NCBI GenBank assembly: GCA_946644025.1
Contig: CAMPCG010000028.1
Coordinates: 1 to 16,350 of the forward strand
Direction: 5' to 3'
Source of the DNA: an uncultured Prevotellaceae bacterium
GTDB lineage: Bacteria; Bacteroidota; Bacteroidia; Bacteroidales; Bacteroidaceae
DNA: 16,350 nt
Of this stretch, positions 1-6,909 are shown one piece after another (within the stretch, counting starts at the first letter, position 1; each line of letters opens with the position of its first letter). The translations under genes and the position numbers were made by a program. The notes beneath the pieces are model-generated. The model was not told the DNA's origin. It saw nothing but the letters and a program-made list of their open reading frames with translations, and did no database searches.

Positions 1-581
1 GACCTGTCCCAGAAGGTGGTGTTACAGCAGGGCTTTGCCGGCGGCGGCGACGCGGTGGTGCAGTCCTTCGGCAGCAGCCACTTGTAGGAGCACTGCTGCT
101 GCTCGCCCTTCGTCACGGCGCGGTCGCGGTAGCGCCAGCTCTCGTAGCTCAATGTGGCCCGTCTGCTATGCTGCGATACTATCGCAGCAAAGACGACTGG
201 CTGGAACACGTCGGCCCACAGCCGCACCTCGACACCGCCACCACTCACGTAGACGGCACCGTCGTCGAGGCACAGCCGCTGACGGAAATCGTTTCCGAAG
301 GGGTTGCCCTCCACGTGCAGCCGCCAGCGCCCGGCCTTCAGAAGGGTGTTGTTCTCGTCGAACCAGCCGCTCTGCTGCACGTAGAAGAGCAGGTCGCCAC
401 CTTCCACCCACACATTCATACCGATGTCGTGGCCCCCGCAGGGCATAGACCCGCTGCTGTTGCGGCTCGGCGATGTCCAGACCACGTCACGGGGAACGTA
501 GTCGCCACTTGCGGGGCGGCCGGAAACAACGGCAGCGACACTCAGGAACAGGAAAAAGATAAACAACGACTTTGCTTTCAT
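1..581 (-). CDS. DUF5703-family secreted glycosidase-like protein, N-terminal part (runs off left edge)
   Basis: The frame is open from an ATG at 581-579 to the left edge with no stop, so only the first 193 residues are visible. It starts with a lipophilic signal peptide (MKAKSLFIFFLFLSVAAVVSG). Next come motifs I recognise from the DUF5703 N-terminal domain of Bacteroidales proteins: 'DVVWTSPSRNSSGSMPCGGHDIG' (split here as DVVWTSPS, then SGSMP, then GHDIG), then 'NVWVEGGDLLFYV', 'LLKAGRWRLHVEGNPF' and 'LSYESWRYRD'. Family members usually read GNGDIGLN where this has GGHDIGMN. These proteins are exported and occur with polysaccharide-degrading genes; the catalytic activity is not established to my knowledge. 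The ATG is abutted directly by a G-rich heptamer repeat, and no promoter is visible upstream. In the last 50 bases before the edge the reading becomes Pro/Cys-rich and the usual 'YHRN'-type motif is not seen, so a frameshift near the edge is possible but not shown. Confidence 0.8.
   Translation of the reverse strand, partial: MKAKSLFIFFLFLSVAAVVSGRPASGDYVPRDVVWTSPSRNSSGSMPCGGHDIGMNVWVEGGDLLFYVQQSGWFDENNTLLKAGRWRLHVEGNPFGNDFRQRLCLDDGAVYVSGGGVEVRLWADVFQPVVFAAIVSQHSRRATLSYESWRYRDRAVTKGEQQQCSYKWLLPKDCTTASPPPAKPCCNTTFWDR
169..189. repeat. 10-bp perfect inverted repeat inside the DUF5703 gene
   Basis: TGCTGCGATA (169-178) and TATCGCAGCA (180-189) are perfect reverse complements with one base between them. 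The palindrome lies within the coding frame and encodes part of FAAIVSQHS. It could be a chance feature, a protein-binding site or a small insertion. There is no second copy in the window. Confidence 0.45.
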
Positions 582-616
582 GGGTGTTGGGTGTTAGGGG
601 TTAGGGGTTGGGGGCA
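582..616. repeat. G-rich heptanucleotide repeat abutting the DUF5703 start codon
   Basis: Five consecutive 7-mers read GGGTGTT, GGGTGTT, AGGGGTT, AGGGGTT, GGGGGCA. The array ends one base from the minus-strand ATG, so the mRNA leader is C-rich (CCCCAACCCCTAACCCC...). The plus strand has five G-runs of 3-5, enough for a G-quadruplex. The rest of the 582-742 gap holds only the terminator hairpin listed separately. Confidence 0.8.
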
Positions 617-640
617 CGATTGGATAATGGCCTTGCTTTT

Positions 641-725
641 GAGAAAAAAGAAAGCAGCAATACACCCTGCAAGCGGGTTATAGCGGTAACGCCAGCCCGA
701 CGCTATGCGGTGTATTGCTGCTTTC
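641..725 (-). terminator. Long hairpin terminator of the hydrolase operon
   Basis: The 17-bp arms GAAAGCAGCAATACACC (650-666) and its exact reverse complement (709-725) flank a 42-nt loop that can fold further (for example TAGCG/CGCTA). On the minus strand the stem is followed at 646-641 by a run of T residues (CTTTTTTCTC), as in an intrinsic terminator. It lies 17 nt past the stop codon of the gene ending at 743. The stem is longer than usual for a terminator. Confidence 0.75.
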
Positions 726-742
726 AGCTTAGGTGAGCGGAT

Positions 743-3016
743 TTAGAAACCGCCAAGGACCTTGCGTCCGTCCTTGATGTAGAGGCCCTTGTGTGCAGGC
801 TTGCCGATGACGGCCTGTCCGCTAAGCGTGTAGTAGCCTGTGGCGCTGTTGCTGTCGGTCGTAGCGACGGCCTCGCTGATGCCTACCACATCGTCGCCCT
901 TATCGCTGAGCAAGAAGAGCTGTCCGCCATAGAAGGGGTTGCAGGTACCGAAGTAGAGGCCCTCCGCAGTGCTGAGGAACGAGGGGCAGCCGTAGTTGTA
1001 CTTGTCGTCGAAGCCGTTGCGGGTGATGACCTCGAAGGTCTGGCCGCCGTCGGCAGTGCGCAGCAGGTCGAAGCCCCACTCGTTGTTCCTGACGGCCTTG
1101 TTGATGTAGGCATACATCTCTATGCCCTTGCCGTCGATGCGATTGTAGATGTCGGCAACCGTTTCCTGCAGCTTTCCGGAGACGGTCATTACAATCTGCT
1201 GGGCCATGCTGGTGAGGAGCGTCCGCTTCTGCTCGTCGGTCATCTGGTTGAAGCTATCCATCATGACGCTTATCTGCTCCTTCAGCGAGCCGTCGCCAAT
1301 CATGCCGAGCAGTCCGATGAGGCCCTCGTACTGTGCCTCACCTACGGTATGAGCCTTCTCGAGCAAGTCAACGAGCACAGCGGTGAGTGCAGCCACCTGA
1401 GCGGCGGCCTGCTGGCTGGCCTGCTGACCTGTCTGCTGCAGGTATGCAGCCACGAGGGTATTAATCTCCTCGGTAAGTCCCTTAATGTCAATGACAGTCT
1501 CGACCGACTCGTCGGTCTCGGTGGTCTCCGTGTACTTGGCAAGCAGAGCCTGCAGCTCCTCCAGCTTTGCGCGCAGCTCGTCGGCCTTCTCGTCGCCCTT
1601 GGCCATGGCCAACAGCTTGATGACGTTGGCAATATAGCCAATCTTCGACAGCCGCTCGGCGGTGCTCATGTTGAAGAAGCTGCCGTTGGTGAGCTGCGTG
1701 AGGTAGTTGTAGAAGATGCCGGCATCCATCGTGGCCACGTAGAGCTTGCCGTTGTGCTCGCCCATGCGCCAGACGTACTCGTTGGTCGTGCCCTCCATGA
1801 GCTTGGTGAAGGCGGTGAGCTCCTCAAACTTGCCAGTGGCGTCGTTCAGCTTCCACACCTTCTGAGGGTTGTGCAGCGAGTTGTACATGTAGTTCAGGTA
1901 GTCGCTGGCCTTGGTGCCGGTGCCCTTCAGCTGCTGCAGCATACCGACGAAGGCCTGGGCCTCGCCGCCGAAGGCGTGGTCGAAGTTGTAGGCGTAAAGC
2001 TCGCCATTAAACTCATAGACCGAGCCGATGAGGGAGCGCATGGTGCCGGGCTCGCCGCCCTCCACGTCGCTCAGGCCGGGGTTGTTGAGGCCGTTGTCGG
2101 GGCCGGCCACCTCTTCCCAGTGCCAGCCATACTCGTTGGCACTCTCACCGCCCTCGGCAGGACGGCCTTTGTAGATGACGAAGCCTGCCGTGCTGGGAGC
2201 AGTGGCATAGATGTAGCCGGCGTGAGAGGCCAGTTCCCAGAAGGGTGCGCCGGCCCAGCTGGCGTGGATGGGGTCGTAGGGAATTTTTCCGAAGTCCTTA
2301 TAGTCGGCCACGCGCTCCCAGACGGTGTCGTCGTCGTTGCTCTTGCGCAGCACGGCCATCTTCACGAGCGGCGCGGCGTCGCCCTCGGCAATCTCCGTGC
2401 GGGAGTCGGCGCTGGCGAAGAAGAGGTGGCCGTCGTATTCGCAGTTGGCACGCATGGCGGTGGTGCCGGTGGTCTCGAACACCTTGGTGAAGTTGCCGTC
2501 CTTGTCGAGCTTCAGGATGTACTGCTTGACGGACGGGTCGGCTGAGTAGGAGCCGAAGTAGACATCTTCGCCGAAGGTGACGGCCATGCGCTGATAGACG
2601 CCCGGCTCGGCGGTGTAGGCCACGCGGAACTCGCCCGTCTTGCGGTTGTAGGCGATGATGTTGGCACCCTCGTTAGCATCGTTGCGCACGATGTCGCCAT
2701 TGTCCACAGCGTCGATCATGCTCCAGAAGGTGTCCATCGACATGCCCGATGCAGCAGTAATCTGCGCGCCATAGATGTTGACCAGGGCACTGGCAATATT
2801 GCGTGCCGTGGCAATGTAAATCTCGTCGCCGCGCTCAGCCAGACGCCAGGTGTAGCTGTTCTCGCGGTCGCCGCCGGCAATGAGGCCGTCGGCCTCGCGC
2901 TCACCACGCTCAGGGTTGGACACCTTGGTCACGGTGTAGTCTGCATAATCCCACACTTTCTGAGCACTGCCCATGAGTGGCAGCAGTGTCAGAGCTGAAA
3001 GTAAAATCTTGTTCAT
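743..3016 (-). CDS. Large secreted beta-rich protein with helical insertion and C-terminal sorting-like tail
   Basis: This 757-residue protein has a clear signal peptide (about residues 1-18, ending GSAQ). I do not recognise a named family. Residues about 20-430 and 640-710 are rich in short beta-type repeats ('GEDVYFGSY', 'DGHLFFASA', 'GKLYVATMD', 'GLYFGTCNPFYGGQLF') and look like blades of a beta-propeller. Residues about 450-630 are a long, charged, Ala/Gln/Leu-rich stretch predicted by eye to be all helical (KADELRAKLEELQALLAKY, QQASQQAAAQVAALTAVL), inserted between the beta parts. The C-terminus 'GYYTLSGQ...HKGLYIKDGRKVL' resembles the short tail of Bacteroidales exported proteins. ATG 3016 directly precedes the signal peptide. 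It is last in the operon, 69 bp after the lipoprotein hydrolase stop, with no promoter seen between. An extracellular or surface binding role is an inference. Confidence 0.75.
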   Translation of the reverse strand: MNKILLSALTLLPLMGSAQKVWDYADYTVTKVSNPERGEREADGLIAGGDRENSYTWRLAERGDEIYIATARNIASALVNIYGAQITAASGMSMDTFWSMIDAVDNGDIVRNDANEGANIIAYNRKTGEFRVAYTAEPGVYQRMAVTFGEDVYFGSYSADPSVKQYILKLDKDGNFTKVFETTGTTAMRANCEYDGHLFFASADSRTEIAEGDAAPLVKMAVLRKSNDDDTVWERVADYKDFGKIPYDPIHASWAGAPFWELASHAGYIYATAPSTAGFVIYKGRPAEGGESANEYGWHWEEVAGPDNGLNNPGLSDVEGGEPGTMRSLIGSVYEFNGELYAYNFDHAFGGEAQAFVGMLQQLKGTGTKASDYLNYMYNSLHNPQKVWKLNDATGKFEELTAFTKLMEGTTNEYVWRMGEHNGKLYVATMDAGIFYNYLTQLTNGSFFNMSTAERLSKIGYIANVIKLLAMAKGDEKADELRAKLEELQALLAKYTETTETDESVETVIDIKGLTEEINTLVAAYLQQTGQQASQQAAAQVAALTAVLVDLLEKAHTVGEAQYEGLIGLLGMIGDGSLKEQISVMMDSFNQMTDEQKRTLLTSMAQQIVMTVSGKLQETVADIYNRIDGKGIEMYAYINKAVRNNEWGFDLLRTADGGQTFEVITRNGFDDKYNYGCPSFLSTAEGLYFGTCNPFYGGQLFLLSDKGDDVVGISEAVATTDSNSATGYYTLSGQAVIGKPAHKGLYIKDGRKVLGGF

Positions 3017-3046
3017 AACATTTGGCTTTTAGATTAAGTTTATGAG

Positions 3047-3074
3047 AGCCCCATCGGCATAGCCGCAGGGGGCT
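3047..3074 (-). other. Intercistronic hairpin in the hydrolase operon
   Basis: AGCCCC (3047-3052) pairs with GGGGCT (3069-3074), and inside it CGGC (3055-3058) pairs with GCCG (3062-3065) around ATA. It lies in the 69-bp gap between two operon genes. No T-run follows on the minus strand (CTCATAAACTT), so it may be an mRNA-processing or stability hairpin rather than a terminator. Confidence 0.45.
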
Positions 3075-3085
3075 TAGTAGACGGA

Positions 3086-4405
3086 TTACTGTAACGGATA
3101 ATTGTCGCGCAGCCATCTTCCCACAATCGTGAGGAATGCGGCGGCACCGCTTATATGCTCTGAAATGCCGAGGGTGAAGAAGTCGGCCTTCTGCATTTCC
3201 ACCTGCTCTACGCCTTGTTCCCTGAGGAAGTCGTAGAGCAGCTGCGTGTTCTCCGAGGGTGATATGTCGTCGGCGTTATGGTGTAGCAGGAAGATGTTCT
3301 CGTCGCGCCGCGGTATCCAGCCCTTGCACAGGCTCTCGCTGGCCAGTGCTTCCATCACGGTGCGTGACACGTCGGAGTCGAGGTCAAGCAGTGGCGGAGC
3401 GATGAACTGCGCAACACTGCGGGTGCCCATCTTCTTGTCTATCGCCGTGCTGGAGTACTGCTTGCTCAGCCACCAGTCTTCCAGATGGTTGAGGGTAGCG
3501 CCCCGGAACATTTGCTCGCGGGCAATGCCCAGCTTGAAGTACTCGTTGTAGGCCATGAGGATACTGACCACAGCCGACGGCAGCTTGGCCTCGCCGGCAG
3601 CCAGGTACTGGCGGTAGGTCTCCTCCAGGTCGTAGGGGCCGCCTCCGGCCATAGTGCGCGTGAAGTGCAGGTCGGGATATTCCTCTGTGGCAATTTTCAG
3701 CACTCCGATGGCCGTCTGTCCGCCCTGAGAGTAGCCCACGTTCAGCAGGTCGTCGTCCCACGTGTAGCCCTGCTCGGCAAGCAGCTGGCGGGCAGCCGTC
3801 AGTGCGTCGATGGAAGCGCGGGCGTTGACGCTGGCTATGCAGTAGGCCTGCATGTGTTCCTCGGTCTGTCCAAAGCCATAGTAGTCGGCCGAGACGGTGA
3901 TGAAGTTCCTGAGCGGGGCAGTCAGATAGAGGATGTTCTGCATGTCGAGCTTGCCTTTCGAGGGACACTCGTCGGCCCGGCAAACGGTGTAGTGGTTATA
4001 GAGGATGATGGCCTGTGCCTTTTTCTCCGGCCTCATGTCGCTTCTCATCGTGATGGTTCCGGAGAGCATGACATCCTCGCCGAAAGGCCCTTTCGACGGA
4101 TAGACAAAGTTCAGGTTCCTCAGCAACGGGTACCCCGGGTAGCTGACAGTATCGGTGATATAGGGCTTTGGTCGGCTCTCGGGGTCATCGGACGAATTGC
4201 CGCCGTCGTCGTCCGTCTTGCCGGGGTCGTCGTCCGTTTTGCCGGGGTCTTCATCGTCTGTTTTCCCCGTGTCATCGGTCTTTGGCTGCACAACCGGCTC
4301 GACGAGCGGTTCATCGTCTGTCTTGGAGCATGACCCAAGTACAGCCGATGCCACCGCCAGCACGAGCACGGCCAGCCAAAGATGAATCTTTCTGATTGCT
4401 GTCAT
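3086..4405 (-). CDS. Surface lipoprotein alpha/beta hydrolase (secretory-lipase-like)
   Basis: The predicted exported esterase or lipase has 439 residues. The signal peptide ends in a lipobox, L23-G24-S25-C26, so the mature protein should be lipid-anchored. After Cys come about 55 residues of acidic linker with four KTDD-containing repeats (KTDDTG, KTDDEDPG, KTDDDPG, KTDDDGG). The hydrolase domain carries the oxyanion-side 'NHYTVCR' and 'ADYYGFGQT', the nucleophile elbow G-Y-S226-Q-G-G, a probable acid at D379/D380 in 'HHNADDISP', and a probable His417 in 'SEHISG'. I chose ATG 4405 over the in-frame TTG at 4423: AAAGG lies about 8 nt upstream and the signal peptide then has normal length. It starts 21 bp after the stop of its paralogue, so they are co-transcribed. 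Substrate is unknown; the nearest family by motif is the LIP-type secretory lipases. Confidence 0.85.
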   Translation of the reverse strand: MTAIRKIHLWLAVLVLAVASAVLGSCSKTDDEPLVEPVVQPKTDDTGKTDDEDPGKTDDDPGKTDDDGGNSSDDPESRPKPYITDTVSYPGYPLLRNLNFVYPSKGPFGEDVMLSGTITMRSDMRPEKKAQAIILYNHYTVCRADECPSKGKLDMQNILYLTAPLRNFITVSADYYGFGQTEEHMQAYCIASVNARASIDALTAARQLLAEQGYTWDDDLLNVGYSQGGQTAIGVLKIATEEYPDLHFTRTMAGGGPYDLEETYRQYLAAGEAKLPSAVVSILMAYNEYFKLGIAREQMFRGATLNHLEDWWLSKQYSSTAIDKKMGTRSVAQFIAPPLLDLDSDVSRTVMEALASESLCKGWIPRRDENIFLLHHNADDISPSENTQLLYDFLREQGVEQVEMQKADFFTLGISEHISGAAAFLTIVGRWLRDNYPLQ

Positions 4406-4426
4406 TACGGGAACCTTTGTCAATTA

Positions 4427-6256
4427 TCAGTCTTTCAGGTACTCGCCCAACCACTGGCGCAGCTGCTGCTCGTAGATGTCGGCAGGAGTAGCGTTGGCAT
4501 CGTAGTCGCTGATAAGCAGCTGTGCGCGCTTTATCGGGCCGATTGCACCGCTATGTTCGCCGTCCGTTGCCGGTTTCTCATTGAAATAGAGGACGAGGTC
4601 AATGAGCAGCTTGCTCAGGTCCACGCCCGAGTCTTCCGACATTTCCCAAAGCTCCTGCAGGGTAAGTCCGTTCTTTTCAAGCTGTTCGTTGAGCAGTGAA
4701 GCAATGGTAGCATAGTCGACAGTCGTTGTTCCGCCGCCCTCAGCCCCAGTCATCAGGGCCACCAGGCGTCCGATGATGGCTCGGCAGTCAATGCCCATAG
4801 CGTCGAGCTGACGCATGGCGGCCACAGGGTCGTAGTCCTTACTGACGGCGCTCTGGTAGAGCGGGTTCAGCTGTCCGTTGGTATACATCAGCGGCCATGC
4901 CTCGATGGCAGCCAGTGTCTGCAAGTAGTACACCAAGGTGGCTTCAAGGTGACCCATCTTACGCACTACGAAGTTGGTCTGCAGGCGGGTCTTTCCGGGG
5001 ATGATGCTTGGCTCGAAGCCCTTGCTCTTGAAGAAGGGAATCATGGGTCGGGCACACTTGATGGGCACGTAGTCGTCGCCGCGCGAGTGGAAGAGGTAAA
5101 TGCGCTGCGTGGGGTCGGGCGTCCAGTCGTCGTTGTTCATGTTGAAGCTGGCAAAGAGCTCCTGTATAGCCATGCTCTCGGGCGACTTCAGGTCACAGTA
5201 GGTGTCGGACAGAATCTCGTGGATTTTCTTCTCGCGTCCAATGCTGTCGCAGACGGGCCACGACGAATATCCCTTCGAGAGGATGAGCTCGTCGATACGG
5301 TCGCAGATGTAAGGCTGGAACACGTCGCTGTAAGGCATTCCCAGCTGCTGGGTCTCGTTGGTACACACCATGAGCAGCAGCGGCACGGCATTGTAGGCCG
5401 TGGAGTCAATCAGCACATACTGCCGGTAAGCCTCGCGCACGTCGGAGGGGCCGCCTCCGGAGAAGGTCTTGTCGAAGGAGATGCGGTCGGCATACTCCAT
5501 GTCGCGCAGCTTCTGGGCAGCCAGTGCGTCGTAGCCACCGCTGGAATAGCCGATGTTGAAGCACAGTGGACCGTAGTCCAGGTTCATCTCGGAGAGCAGG
5601 TCGCGTGCGGCCAGCAGTCCGTCGAGCGATGCGTGGGCGTTGGCCAAGCCCTGCATAAAGGCCTGGGGGAAGCGCACGGTAGCGCCGAAGCCATAGAAGT
5701 CGCTCTCCACGATGATGTAGCGGGGATTGAACGGGTTGGCCAGCAACATGCTCTCCAGCTCGCCGTTGGTGATGGTGGGTGCCTCGTTGCGGTGGAACTT
5801 GGTGTAGTGGTTCACCATGAGTATGCCCTCGCTCTTGGTTTTGCCCTTCCATATCTCTTCGGGAATGAGCATGGTGCCGCTCATCGTGATGGGCTGGCCC
5901 GAGGGGTCGGTGCTGGGATAGACGTAGTTCACCTTCATAATGGGACGCTCGGCCTTGAGGTCGACGGGTATTCCGTCGGCATTGATGTTGAAGCGCAGGG
6001 TGTCGGCATAGACCTCGCTGACTGTCGGCTCGTCGCCGATGGTCAGTTCGATGAAGTCTGCTGAGAGTGCCGGCAGCTGCTCCCCGTCGTAGGCGGTGAC
6101 TACGAGTGTGCCGTCGTCGTTGAAGTCGATGGCCGAGAGCTCAGAGCTGGTGAACACTTTGGTGGAGCCGTCGGAAAGGGTTACCTTGACGACTTTGGCC
6201 TCGGCGGCGAAGCAGGCCGCGAGGAGGAGAATCATTGAGAGTATAGTCTTCTTCAT
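4427..6256 (-). CDS. Secreted alpha/beta hydrolase, paralogue of the neighbouring lipoprotein hydrolase
   Basis: This 609-residue protein has a signal peptide (about 1-20, ending AEA) and no convincing lipobox at the cleavage site. Residues about 21-75 form a small beta domain ('VTLSDGSTKVFTSSELSAIDF'). The hydrolase domain follows in the same order as in the downstream paralogue: 'NYVYPSTDPSG', 'NHYTKFHRNEAP', 'SDFYGFGATV', the elbow G-Y-S238-S-G-G, 'SGGGPSDVREAYRQY', a probable acid at D394/D395 ('SRGDDYVP') and His436 ('MGHLEA'). The paralogue shows matching 'NFVYPS', 'NHYTVCR', 'ADYYGFG' and 'AGGGPYDLEETYRQY', so a tandem duplication is well supported. A C-terminal extension of about 150 residues after 460 is helical by eye and absent from the paralogue. 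It starts 6 bp after the small upstream gene stops. Confidence 0.85.
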   Translation of the reverse strand: MKKTILSMILLLAACFAAEAKVVKVTLSDGSTKVFTSSELSAIDFNDDGTLVVTAYDGEQLPALSADFIELTIGDEPTVSEVYADTLRFNINADGIPVDLKAERPIMKVNYVYPSTDPSGQPITMSGTMLIPEEIWKGKTKSEGILMVNHYTKFHRNEAPTITNGELESMLLANPFNPRYIIVESDFYGFGATVRFPQAFMQGLANAHASLDGLLAARDLLSEMNLDYGPLCFNIGYSSGGYDALAAQKLRDMEYADRISFDKTFSGGGPSDVREAYRQYVLIDSTAYNAVPLLLMVCTNETQQLGMPYSDVFQPYICDRIDELILSKGYSSWPVCDSIGREKKIHEILSDTYCDLKSPESMAIQELFASFNMNNDDWTPDPTQRIYLFHSRGDDYVPIKCARPMIPFFKSKGFEPSIIPGKTRLQTNFVVRKMGHLEATLVYYLQTLAAIEAWPLMYTNGQLNPLYQSAVSKDYDPVAAMRQLDAMGIDCRAIIGRLVALMTGAEGGGTTTVDYATIASLLNEQLEKNGLTLQELWEMSEDSGVDLSKLLIDLVLYFNEKPATDGEHSGAIGPIKRAQLLISDYDANATPADIYEQQLRQWLGEYLKD

Positions 6257-6262
6257 GGCCGT

Positions 6263-6604
6263 TTACTTTTTAATGGTTATCTTCGTGCCGTTCTTACCTT
6301 TCACGATGTATACGCCTCCATGCCGGGGCTCGCCCTGCAGGGCGCGGCCGTCGGTGGTGTACCAGCGCAGAGCCGACTGGTCTTGGTCAGCATTCATGGC
6401 TGCAACGCCGGTAATCTCGCTTTCGCGTATAATAACTGTCTCGCTCACCCCGAGGTCTTTGGTACCGTCGGCGTATTCGATATTTACCTGCTCACGGTCG
6501 AAGGTGATGCGTTTCACCTTCCGCCCATCAGCCGTCTGCTGGGCTGATGCACCCGTTGCAAGAATAAGCAACAGGGCAACAAATGAAAGAACTTTCGTTC
6601 GCAT
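6263..6604 (-). CDS. Small secreted protein with C-terminal sorting-like tail, first gene of the hydrolase operon
   Basis: This 113-residue protein has a signal peptide (about 1-21, ending ASAQ). A short beta-type domain ('VKRITFDREQVNIEYADGTKD') resembles the N-terminal domain of the hydrolase next door. It ends 'WYTTDGRALQGEPRHGGVYIVKGKNG', which fits the 'Y.tdGR...GvYi.kg' tail found on many Bacteroidales exported proteins. It heads the operon behind the promoter at 6704-6735. Function is unknown; an accessory or binding role for the hydrolases is only an inference from position. Confidence 0.75.
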   Translation of the reverse strand: MRTKVLSFVALLLILATGASAQQTADGRKVKRITFDREQVNIEYADGTKDLGVSETVIIRESEITGVAAMNADQDQSALRWYTTDGRALQGEPRHGGVYIVKGKNGTKITIKK

Positions 6605-6703
6605 AATGTATAGAATAAAATTAGTAAATAGTAGGATAAATCAAACATCTTTAGGAAGAGAAGGGAAAAAGGGAGAAAGCCTCGATTTCCCAGTTTCAGA
6701 GTG

Positions 6704-6735
6704 CAAAGGTAAGCTTTTTTCTTCAAACAGCCACA
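6704..6735 (-). promoter_or_regulatory. Bacteroidetes-type promoter of the hydrolase operon
   Basis: On the minus strand the -7 element is TACCTTTG (6711-6704), an exact TAnnTTTG match. The -33 position, 20 bp away (6735-6732), reads TGTG, three of four matches to TTTG. Transcription should start near 6699, leaving a leader of about 95 nt. The remainder of the 305-bp gap (6605-6909) holds the next gene's terminator and A/T-rich sequence; I see no gene in it. Confidence 0.7.
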
Positions 6736-6846
6736 CGCATCGCCTTTTTTTGTTTATTTTGAAACAGTTTTTGCAGATTTTGAAAGCCGGAGCGCTAAAT
6801 GTTACGAGGAATGAGGAATAGGCGCCGGCACTGCATGAAAATGAAA

Positions 6847-6887
6847 TCACGGGTGGAGACGAATATTGCTATCCGTTCCACCCGTGA
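6847..6887 (-). terminator. Hairpin terminator of the trpB2 gene
   Basis: TCACGGGTGGA (6847-6857) and TCCACCCGTGA (6877-6887) are perfect 11-bp arms around a 19-nt loop. On the minus strand it begins 22 nt after the stop codon and is followed by the T-rich ATTTCATTTTC. Confidence 0.7.
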
Positions 6888-6909
6888 AAAATGGGTTTTG
6901 TCCTTTGCC

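Noticed and set aside
168..683. Plus-strand open frame over the DUF5703 gene start and the intergenic repeat
   Set aside because: It is antisense to a recognisable DUF5703 domain with signal peptide, and its own translation shows no motif and runs through the heptamer array.
791..2545. Long plus-strand open frame antisense to the secreted beta-rich protein (others at 4949-6064, 7024-8280, 8386-10215)
   Set aside because: They mirror well-supported minus-strand genes and arise from high GC at third codon positions. Their translations are low-complexity Val/Leu/Gly/His-rich with no family motifs.
4406..4423. TTG start at 4423 for the lipoprotein hydrolase
   Set aside because: It would place six extra residues before a normal signal peptide, and the AAAGG at 4418-4414 fits ATG 4405 better.
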